Shown here one piece after another: positions 49,065 through 55,967 of a stretch of DNA of 64,000 nt. The stretch spans positions 6,510,001 to 6,574,000 of the forward strand of contig CAWJNV010000002.1 of the NCBI GenBank assembly GCA_963844325.1, read 5' to 3'. This DNA comes from CADCTQ01 sp963844325. GTDB taxonomy: Bacteria > Bacteroidota > Bacteroidia > Cytophagales > 172606-1. The notes under the pieces are model-generated. The model saw only the letters and a list, made by a program, of their open reading frames with translations, was not told where the DNA came from and made no database searches. Both the position numbers and the translations under genes were made by a program. Within the stretch, counting starts at the first letter, position 1. Every line of letters starts with the position of its first letter.

Positions 49065-49272
49065 TCAAAAAGTCTGATAAAGTCTGTTTGGGAATCCTAC
49101 CGGCTCTCATTTGCCTCACTTCATCAAATGCAGTCAACAAATCTTCCCTGACTTGCAACGTCTGCTCGTATTTCTTTAAGATTCCTTCCAATTTTTCCCA
49201 CTCTTCAATTGGAATCTGAACTGCCTTCAAGTTCCCTTCGCGGTCGTTCAGATATTGCAGTTGTATCTTCAT
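49054..49272 (-). CDS. Antitoxin of the first RelE-type module
   Basis: A 72-residue acidic/helical protein: MKIQLQYLNDREGNLKAVQIPIEEWEKLE begins with a strand-helix DNA-binding-like segment, followed by a helix (YEQTLQVREDLLTAFDEV) and the toxin-binding tail RIPKQTLSDFLNEL. Position upstream of, and overlapping, the toxin gene gives the antitoxin call; the family is not named with certainty. Confidence 0.85.
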   Translation of the reverse strand: MKIQLQYLNDREGNLKAVQIPIEEWEKLEGILKKYEQTLQVREDLLTAFDEVRQMRAGRIPKQTLSDFLNEL

Positions 49273-49357
49273 AAGCTTGATATAAGTATTTTTCCTGTCT
49301 TCAATTGCGCCTAACGAAGTGAGCCCACACGCACGTGTGACCTCAACCTGTTAAAAA

Positions 49358-49762
49358 TCAGACCTTTTCTCTAAGAAATCCGGAAACTGTTTTTAATTCC
49401 ATAATCGCCAAACCGATTATAACGGCCACTTCGAGCAAAAAATACAGCAACCCCAACTTAGTGAGCTCCTGGCGATGGTAAATCACCAGCCCTATTGTCA
49501 GGCAACAATAGAATAGATTGGCGATTGCAATTGCTTGCATATAAGGTCTCCAGTTTTCTTTGGTTCGCCAATAGCTTAAAAAGGAGTAAACCGCATACAC
49601 ACCAGCCAGGCAGGAGAGAAAGTATAGTACTTCCGGTGGCATGCCAAAAGTAGTTTCAAACCTTGCCAACACGACTCCCAACAGTAAGGCAGAAAGCATT
49701 CCCCCCAAACCATCGATCAGAAAGAGCTGCTTCGGAGCCAAGGCCTTTTTATTCATCATCAA
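49358..49762 (-). CDS. Small membrane protein with four predicted helices
   Basis: A 134-residue protein with four hydrophobic segments (LIDGLGGMLSALLLGVVLA, VLYFLSCLAGVYAVYSFLS, AIAIANLFYCCLTIGLVIY, LLYFLLEVAVIIGLAIM). Polar loops are short; no domain is recognised. It sits between two toxin-antitoxin modules and has AT-rich flanks, suggesting that it is part of the acquired segment. Confidence 0.75.
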   Translation of the reverse strand: MMMNKKALAPKQLFLIDGLGGMLSALLLGVVLARFETTFGMPPEVLYFLSCLAGVYAVYSFLSYWRTKENWRPYMQAIAIANLFYCCLTIGLVIYHRQELTKLGLLYFLLEVAVIIGLAIMELKTVSGFLREKV

Positions 49763-49833
49763 GAATTACTATTGATTTGAGAGCTGACACCGGAGTTTTT
49801 ACTTCTTGTTTCTTCGCTTACCGCTAACAATTG

Positions 49834-49991
49834 AATGATGTCAGAACGTGGTTCCAAACGGCGGTCCGCCCGAAACCACGTGATGCTGCCTCTATAACGC
49901 AGAACCTACTTATTCGCTACCGTTACGCCCGGCCAATCGTCGGTGCGGAAGGGGACGGCGGGCAGGCCCTCCTGGTTGTACATGTTGCCGT
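49834..49991. repeat. 158 bp direct duplication, left copy
   Basis: Identical in length and about 95 percent identical (7 mismatches, no gaps) to 50593-50750. It includes the stop codon and last 25 codons of the sialate O-acetylesterase gene as well as the hairpin beyond it. The copy contains only the gene tail and is not an ORF. The second toxin-antitoxin module lies exactly between both copies. Confidence 0.92.
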
Positions 49992-49997
49992 TAATAT

Positions 49998-50333
49998 TTA
50001 CGCCAATTCCTTTGCCCACTTCAGCAAAACTTCCTTTTTAATGGAGGATTCCTCTGACTTGTCATACATAATGAGCAGAATGATTTCTACTCCGTCTTCG
50101 TACGGTCTTCTCAAAAAGGTAATGACCCGGAACCCACCACTTTTACCCCGTCCCTTGCTGGCGCTTGCCATCCTGACTTTGTAAAGGTTCGCACCTAAGC
50201 TTTCACCCGTCTCAGGTTGGGTCTCCAATTGATCCAGCAATGCTTCAAAATCCTGGTCAAGCCCTTTGTATTTCCTGGCGAATCGTTTGTAATTCCTGGC
50301 AAACCGGGAAGTAATAATGACTGAGTTAGGCAT
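49998..50333 (-). CDS. Type II toxin, RelE superfamily (second module)
   Basis: A 111-residue basic toxin: IITSRFARNYKRFARKYKGL at the start, GESLGANLYKVRMASASKGRGKSGGFRVITFL as the core and ILLIMYDKSEESSIKK at the end. Close to the first module's toxin in the central part. It overlaps its antitoxin by 8 nt. Its stop lies 7 nt from the end of the left duplication copy. Confidence 0.9.
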   Translation of the reverse strand: MPNSVIITSRFARNYKRFARKYKGLDQDFEALLDQLETQPETGESLGANLYKVRMASASKGRGKSGGFRVITFLRRPYEDGVEIILLIMYDKSEESSIKKEVLLKWAKELA

Positions 50334-50571
50334 TTTTTCCTTTTTTCAACAGCAGTTCACGGGCAGGCTTAAGTGTCTTTTTGCCTTCCTGGTGCGCCTT
50401 TACCTCTTTCAAGGCAGCTTTGAGGTCTTCCATAACCGGGGACGTTTTTTCGCCTTTGGCCGGTTGCTTCGCCGGTGCACCGGTTTTGATCGTTATGCCT
50501 TCGATCCCCTGTAATCTTTCAATGGCCTGCTCGGCGGCAGCCTTCGTGCGGGCAGTAATTACAATCTCCAT
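50326..50571 (-). CDS. Antitoxin of the second RelE-type module
   Basis: An 81-residue protein: MEIVITARTKAAAEQAIERLQGIEG resembles a small beta-alpha domain, and the second half is a basic helix (EDLKAALKEVKAHQEGKKTLKPARELLLKKGKNA). It does not resemble the antitoxin of the first module although the toxins are related, so partners were exchanged. The antitoxin call rests on position. Confidence 0.8.
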   Translation of the reverse strand: MEIVITARTKAAAEQAIERLQGIEGITIKTGAPAKQPAKGEKTSPVMEDLKAALKEVKAHQEGKKTLKPARELLLKKGKNA

Positions 50572-50592
50572 GCGCTTCTGATTTTCCGGTTA

Positions 50593-50750
50593 AATGATGT
50601 TTGAACGTGGTTCCGGACGGCCGTCCGCCCGAAACCACGTGATGCTGCCTCTATAACGCAGAACCTACTTATTCGCTACCGTTACGCCCGGCCAGTCGTC
50701 GGTGCGGAAGGGGACGGCGGGCAGGCCCTCCTGGTTGTACACGTTGCCGT
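50593..50750. repeat. 158 bp direct duplication, right copy, with terminator hairpin
   Basis: The original location: tail of the O-acetylesterase gene plus a downstream hairpin (arms CGTGGTTyC and GAAACCACG around the GGACGGCCGTCC palindrome, 50604-50640). The mismatches to the left copy fall mainly in the hairpin loop. Confidence 0.92.
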
Positions 50751-52635
50751 CGGGGTTGTTGCTCCAGGCGTAGCGCACGGCCACCGGGCTGGACACCTCG
50801 TCGCTGTAGAGCACCAGGTCGTTGCCCTCCTGGTGGCCCCGGGCCCACCTGAACTTCTTGTCGGCGCCGGCCACCGCGAAGCCGCGCACGTAGCCGTACT
50901 TGTCCTTTACCACCAGGCCCGCGCCGGCGTTGGTAAACTTCACCCGCACCTCTTTGCCCTCCACCGTCATCGACTGGTACGTAGGGCCGGCGTGCACGCT
51001 GTTTTCCCCGTAGGCTACCTTGCGGGCCGCCGCGGCCAGGCGCAGCCCCACGTCGAGCTTGTTGCGCGGGTGAATGTCGTCGGGGTTGCCGATGTCGATG
51101 GTTACGGCCATGCCCGTGTTGGGCAGCGAGAGCGTCATGGCCTGGGCTTCGCGCAGTTCGGCCCATTCGTAGTCGGCCGGCTCGTCCTTGTCGTGCATGA
51201 AGTTGGCCAGTTGCACGAACAGGAACGGGAAGTCGTAGCCCCAGCGGCTCCGCCAGTCTTTGATCATGGCCGGGAACAGCGTGCGGTACTGGTAGGCCCG
51301 GCCGGCGTTGCTTTCGCCCTGGTACCAGATGGCCCCCTTGATGGCGTACGGCACCAGCGGGGCGATCATCGCGTTGTAGAGCGTGGTCGGGGCGTTTTGC
51401 AACGCCGTGGTGAAGGGCGGCTTGGGCATGTTCTTGGTGTCCACGGCCGACTGGTACTGCCACTCACCGGCCAGCGACACCTGTTTGCCCTCCACCTCGG
51501 CGTAAAGGTCCTTCGCCTCCCCGTGAATGCCGCCGCCACCACCCGTGTCCACCACGCGCACGGCAATCACGTTGCGGCCCGCCTTCACCCGTTCGCCGGG
51601 CACCGTGTACACGCGGAGCACGTTGTAGCCGTCCGTGCTGCCCACCTTCACGCCGTTGAAAAACGTGGTGTCGGCGTCGTCGATGGCTGCCAGGTGCAGC
51701 GTGAGGGGTTTGCCGGCCGCGCCGGCGGGCACGTCGATCTCCTTGCGGTACCACACCACGCCGTCGTAGTCGGGCAGGCCGCCGGCCCGTTCCCAGAGGC
51801 CGGGCAACGCCAGGCGGGGCCAGGCGGCGGCGTCAAAGCCGGGGTCGGCCCAGGTTTTGCCGCCCGGCAGGTAGCCGCGGTCCCCGCTGCCGAACGATTT
51901 CAGCCAGGCTTCCCGCTGCGCGTCGTACTCGGCGATGCGCCTGGTGAGGTCCGACTTGTCGTTTTCCATTTCGGCCACCTGCTTGCCGAACTCCGGGAAG
52001 GCCCGCAGGGCTTCGGCGCTGGTCCAGGCTTCGGCGGGAGTGCCGCCCCACTCGGAAGTGATCAGGCCCACGGGCACCTTGTAGCGCTGGTGCAGGTCGC
52101 GGGCGAAGAAGTAGGCCACGGCCGAAAAGGTGCCCGCCGTGGCGGGGCTGCATATTTTCCAGCCGTCGCTGCCCATTTCGGCCAGGGGCCGGAAAGCCAC
52201 GGCGTTCTTCACGTCGATGAGCCGGATCTGCGGGTAGTCGGCGGCGGCAATTTCCTGGGCGTGGTTGTTGACCGTCGAGGAGAGGAACCACTCCATGTTG
52301 GACTGCCCGGAAGCCAGCCACACCTCGCCCACCAGGATGTTTTTGAGCTGAATGGTATTCTTGCCCTTGATGGTCATTTCGAAGGGGCCGCCGGCGGGTA
52401 CGGGGGCCAGCGTCAGGGTCCACTTACCGTCCTTGCCGGCCTTGGCCGACGCTTGCTGCCCGTTAAAGGATACCGTGACCCGTTCGCCGGGACTGGCCCA
52501 GCCCCAGAGCGGCAGCCGGGTATTTTGTTGCAACACCATGTTGTCGCCCACCAGTTTGGGCAGGCGTACGTCGGCGTACAGGGAGCCGCCCGACACGAGG
52601 GCCAGCAGGGCAAAGGCAATGAACCATCTCTTCAT
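50665..52635 (-). CDS. Sialate O-acetylesterase family protein (SGNH hydrolase)
   Basis: A 656-residue secreted enzyme. The start at 52635 gives the signal peptide MKRWFIAFALLALVSGGSLYA. VRLPKLVGDNMVLQQ and WGWASPGE open the N-terminal domain. The SGNH catalytic domain has the serine in LASGQSNMEW and the motif IWYQGESNAG, with a carbohydrate-binding beta-sandwich (AIDDADTTFFNGVKVG) inserted between them. The family removes O-acetyl groups from sialic acids or hemicellulose side chains. A link with the nonulosonate operon is possible but distant (25 kb). Confidence 0.92.
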   Translation of the reverse strand: MKRWFIAFALLALVSGGSLYADVRLPKLVGDNMVLQQNTRLPLWGWASPGERVTVSFNGQQASAKAGKDGKWTLTLAPVPAGGPFEMTIKGKNTIQLKNILVGEVWLASGQSNMEWFLSSTVNNHAQEIAAADYPQIRLIDVKNAVAFRPLAEMGSDGWKICSPATAGTFSAVAYFFARDLHQRYKVPVGLITSEWGGTPAEAWTSAEALRAFPEFGKQVAEMENDKSDLTRRIAEYDAQREAWLKSFGSGDRGYLPGGKTWADPGFDAAAWPRLALPGLWERAGGLPDYDGVVWYRKEIDVPAGAAGKPLTLHLAAIDDADTTFFNGVKVGSTDGYNVLRVYTVPGERVKAGRNVIAVRVVDTGGGGGIHGEAKDLYAEVEGKQVSLAGEWQYQSAVDTKNMPKPPFTTALQNAPTTLYNAMIAPLVPYAIKGAIWYQGESNAGRAYQYRTLFPAMIKDWRSRWGYDFPFLFVQLANFMHDKDEPADYEWAELREAQAMTLSLPNTGMAVTIDIGNPDDIHPRNKLDVGLRLAAAARKVAYGENSVHAGPTYQSMTVEGKEVRVKFTNAGAGLVVKDKYGYVRGFAVAGADKKFRWARGHQEGNDLVLYSDEVSSPVAVRYAWSNNPDGNVYNQEGLPAVPFRTDDWPGVTVANK

Positions 52636-53243
52636 AAGAAGGGAGACATAAAATGTTAGACGTGAGACATGAGACAGCAGCCTGAAGGACTGCCGGTTAC
52701 CCATGATTCGGGCCGGCGGCTTCCCGCGGGCGGCGGGTTGTGAAACCGGAACCGAATCTTTTGGAGGTAATATAGAAAGATTTGTACTTGCTGCCAACCG
52801 GTTACCATTACACGCCCCACCGTATGCCGGCCCGGCCCCGGTTACCCCCGTTTCCGGCTCCCCGGCTCTTTTTTGGCCCTTTTGGGAGCAAACCCCGGCC
52901 GGCGCCGCCTGCGGCCTTTTTCACATTTAGGATTAAAACTTAGGTAACTCATATCCGGCACCCTTTTGAAATTTTTTTGTGGCGCGTCTTGGACAATTTC
53001 GAAAATCCGTTGGGAACGGGGCAAAAAGGGCGGCGTATGAAAGCAGAACGGCGCCCGGCAACCGGCCAACCTCCCGCACCACCCACTTCCACAACCTACG
53101 CCTCCCCGCCAAACCCGCCGTTTACCCCGGCCGGCCGGCACGCTCCGCGTAATGAAAAGGCCGCATGGACCATTTTCCACGGTCCATTTTCAATTGTTCA
53201 TTCATTCAATTGTCCCTTAACTAGATTTATACGACCAGCCAGC
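52636..53243. other. Divergent intergenic region, no gene recognised
   Basis: About 600 nt between the O-acetylesterase and PorP-like genes. The frame of the latter is open upstream, but the sequence there is proline/arginine-rich without conservation-like features. It includes a small CAATTG...CAATTG palindrome near 53194-53216. No promoter box with confidence. Confidence 0.5.
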
Positions 53244-54818
53244 ATGAAAAGAATCGTTTACCTGCTCACCCTCCTGCTCCCGCTGTGCGCGGCGGCGCAG
53301 CAGCTCCCGGTCCACAACCAGTTCTTCCTCAACCCGTACGCGCTCAACCCGGCCAGCGTGGGCAGCCACGGACACACGGAAGTGTTCCTCACGCAACGGC
53401 AGCAAATGCAGGGATCGGCCAACGCCCCCGTGACCACCAGCATTAACCTGCAGGTTCCCTCCCGCGGCCGTACGGCCTTCGGCATCAACGTGGTAGACCA
53501 CCGGTACGGCATGCTGGCCAGTACCTCCACGCTGGCTACGCTGGGCTACGCCTTCAAGCTGGGCCGCAACCACTTCCTGCGCTTCGGCGCGTCGGGCGGC
53601 ATGGGCAAATACAGCGTAGACCGCAACCGCCTCGAAAATGAGGGGGACTTTTCCCGGGTGAAGTCGTTCAACAACAAGTCGTTCGCAGACGCCCAGTTCG
53701 GCATCAGCTACCAGCTGGAGGGCCTGACCCTGGGCGTAAGCGCCCCCACCCTGCTGAACGCGAAGCGGGTCAACACCAACGCCGCCGACCCGCTGGACTT
53801 CCGCCCGATCACCTACTACCTGGCAAATGCCGGTTACCACCTGCAACTCTCGCCGGCGTTTGCCGTGTCGCCGCAGGTGCAGTATCGCTATTCCACCAAC
53901 TTCCCGTCGCAGTACCAGGCGATGGGTACGCTGCACTTCCACAACGTGTGGGCCGGCGGCGGCTACCGCCAGAATGCCGGTCCGTTGGCTACGGCCGGCG
54001 CCAAGATCAAGAATACCTTTACGCTGGGCTACGTGTACGAACCCGCCGCGGGCGCGGCCGTCACCCCACAGCCTACGCACGAGGTCCTGCTGAGCGTGAG
54101 CTTCGGCCCGAAGAAAACCCGCAAAGAGGAGGTGGCCGAGGCCCGCGAAACCCGCCAGGAAGAAGCCAATAAGAAGGAGACCAGGCAGTCGAAGGAGAAA
54201 GCCGCCAAGGAAAAGGCTGCCGCCAAAAAACTGTCCGCCCGGCAGGCCGCCGACGAAAAGGCCGAAGCCGAAACGGAACGCGAAAAAGCCAAAAAGGAAA
54301 AGACCAGAACGGTCAAGAAGGAAAAAGCCGCCAGGGAAAAGGCAAAGGACCAGCAGGCCCGGGAGAAAAAGACCGCGGCCAAGAAAGAAAAACGCGAAAA
54401 AGCCCGCGCCAGAAAGGCCCGCAAGGCACCCAAGCAGTCGTCGCGCAAGGCCGCCGCCAAGGCGACCCCGGTACAGAAGTTAGCGGCCAAGCCCGTGGAG
54501 AAGCCCGTGACCGAGTCGGTGGTGGCGCCCGCCAAGGAAGAAGAGCGGATCGAGGAGCACCACCGCGTGCACCCGCTGGAACTGAAGAAGGGCAATTACG
54601 TAGTGGTGGGCAGCTTCAACGTGTTCGACAACGCCGTGCGCTACACCCGCACCATGTACGACCGCGGCCTGCGCGCCGACTACCGCTACAGTTCCAAGAC
54701 CAACCGGTACTACGTGTTCGTGTACCAGTCGAAGGACGTAGACGCGGCCCGCGCCGAACGGGACAGTACCCGCCAGTTCTTAGGCATTGCCGACGCCTGG
54801 GTACTCATCGTGGAGTAA
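53244..54818 (+). CDS. PorP/SprF family protein with C-terminal SPOR-like domain
   Basis: A 524-residue outer membrane protein. Signal peptide MKRIVYLLTLLLPLCAAA, then HNQFFLNPYALNPASVG, the PorP/SprF start, and a beta-barrel up to about residue 295 (VLLSVSFGPKK). Residues 295-440 are an extremely Lys/Ala/Glu-rich helix of charged repeats (KKETRQSKEKAAKEKAA). The final 80 residues (GNYVVVGSFNVFDNAVRY to DAWVLIVE) look like a SPOR domain that binds peptidoglycan. PorP proteins connect the type IX secretion and gliding machinery to substrates; here the helix could span the periplasm. Confidence 0.88.
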   Translation: MKRIVYLLTLLLPLCAAAQQLPVHNQFFLNPYALNPASVGSHGHTEVFLTQRQQMQGSANAPVTTSINLQVPSRGRTAFGINVVDHRYGMLASTSTLATLGYAFKLGRNHFLRFGASGGMGKYSVDRNRLENEGDFSRVKSFNNKSFADAQFGISYQLEGLTLGVSAPTLLNAKRVNTNAADPLDFRPITYYLANAGYHLQLSPAFAVSPQVQYRYSTNFPSQYQAMGTLHFHNVWAGGGYRQNAGPLATAGAKIKNTFTLGYVYEPAAGAAVTPQPTHEVLLSVSFGPKKTRKEEVAEARETRQEEANKKETRQSKEKAAKEKAAAKKLSARQAADEKAEAETEREKAKKEKTRTVKKEKAAREKAKDQQAREKKTAAKKEKREKARARKARKAPKQSSRKAAAKATPVQKLAAKPVEKPVTESVVAPAKEEERIEEHHRVHPLELKKGNYVVVGSFNVFDNAVRYTRTMYDRGLRADYRYSSKTNRYYVFVYQSKDVDAARAERDSTRQFLGIADAWVLIVE

Positions 54819-54858
54819 CGGCCGGTACGTAAACAAGGTCCGTGGGATGCATTCCCGG

Positions 54859-55419
54859 CTAGTCGTCGCGCTGGCCGGGAATGCTTTTTTGCAGGCTTTC
54901 GGTGGCTACGTACTTCTTGATGAGGGGCAGCAGCTGGGGCAGCAGGTCTTCCACGAAGCCCCTTTCGTACTGCGTCCAGCGGCGCGGGTGCCCGAACTGG
55001 CAGGGTTGCAGAATGCCCCACAGTTCGCCGTGGTCGGTGATGTGGGCGTGGATGAGGGCCCGGTGGCCGAAGGTGCGGTTCTCGAACGCTTTGTTGAGCA
55101 CGTCAGGATCGGCCGTTTCCACGTCCTCCACGAACACCGACGGTTCGTCGGAGAGGGCAGCGGCAAACAGCGGGTCTTCGTCGGGCAGGCTGCCCGTGTC
55201 GTCCTGCCATTCGGCCTGGGTCACGTCGGGAATGGAGGCGTACTTACGCCAGCAGAAGGCAATGCGGCCCTTGCCGGCGGCGGGGTTGCGGACGTACAAA
55301 AAACAGCGGTCGGCGCGCAGCGTTTCGCCCACGTAGCGTACGACCTGGCGCAGCGTGGCTTCGGGCGATTCATCCACCGGAAATAAGGTGTCAAGCGGAG
55401 CAATTTGTCTTTCCATCAT
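54859..55419 (-). CDS. GAF domain-containing protein
   Basis: A 186-residue cytosolic protein that is a single GAF domain: EATLRQVVRYVGETLRADRCFLYVRNP, followed by VFVEDVETADPDVL, RALIHAHITDHGELWGILQPCQF and RRWTQYERGFVEDLLPQL. No kinase or output domain is fused. It could be a small sensor or a partner of a two-component protein elsewhere. Convergent with the PorP-like gene. Confidence 0.87.
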   Translation of the reverse strand: MMERQIAPLDTLFPVDESPEATLRQVVRYVGETLRADRCFLYVRNPAAGKGRIAFCWRKYASIPDVTQAEWQDDTGSLPDEDPLFAAALSDEPSVFVEDVETADPDVLNKAFENRTFGHRALIHAHITDHGELWGILQPCQFGHPRRWTQYERGFVEDLLPQLLPLIKKYVATESLQKSIPGQRDD

Positions 55420-55967
55420 GGCTCAAAAGGTTTACGGAATGCTTCCGTGGTCACCCACCCATCCCGGGCGGTAAGCGCAGCGCATCTCTCCCTTCATACA
55501 ACGGATTCCACCCGGCCGGGTTAAGGCGGGACGACCCCGTTTTCGGGCCGCGTTGACTCCCCCGGCGGGACAAACAACCGGCCGGGCAAGGACCCGCACG
55601 CCGGCGCCCCGACTTCGGGGGTGATAATCAGCCGGTTACTCCCGTACCGCGTCCGCCCAACGGCCCGCAGTCCCCTCCCGGACGCCTCAAAATTTTCTTC
55701 CCGCCTGCCCCGTCCATTCCCGCAACGCACCGTCCGTTTCCGGACGAACACAAACCCGTTTTTCCGCCAAATGCCGCCCAACGGCCCCAGAAACGCCCTT
55801 CTTCCACTTTGGCACCCCGTTTGGTCCGCGTTGAATGGTCAGTGGTCATTGGTCAGTAGTCATTAGTCAGTAGTCATTGGTCAGTACGCAATGAATGACT
55901 CACGCATACTGACCAATGACCAATGACTACTGACTAATGACCAATACCCAATACTCAATTCTACCCT
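55420..55967. other. Intergenic region ahead of the permease gene
   Basis: Apart from the heptad repeat at 55836-55947 it contains only GC-rich sequence without plausible ORFs. Promoters for the divergent GAF and permease genes should be here but no clear boxes were found. Confidence 0.5.
55836..55947. repeat. Heptad-repeat hairpin upstream of the permease gene
   Basis: GTCATTG/GTCAGTA units and complement, centre ACTCACGCATAC at 55898-55909. Same family as 19304-19405 and 24354-24433. It ends 21 nt before the ATG of the ABC permease. Confidence 0.8.

Noticed and set aside
50833..52659. 608-codon frame antisense to the O-acetylesterase
   Set aside because: Shadow frame; the other strand has signal peptide and SGNH motifs.
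52900..52922. GC stem followed by TTTTT after the O-acetylesterase promoter region
   Set aside because: Loop of two bases is too small and no plus-strand gene precedes it.
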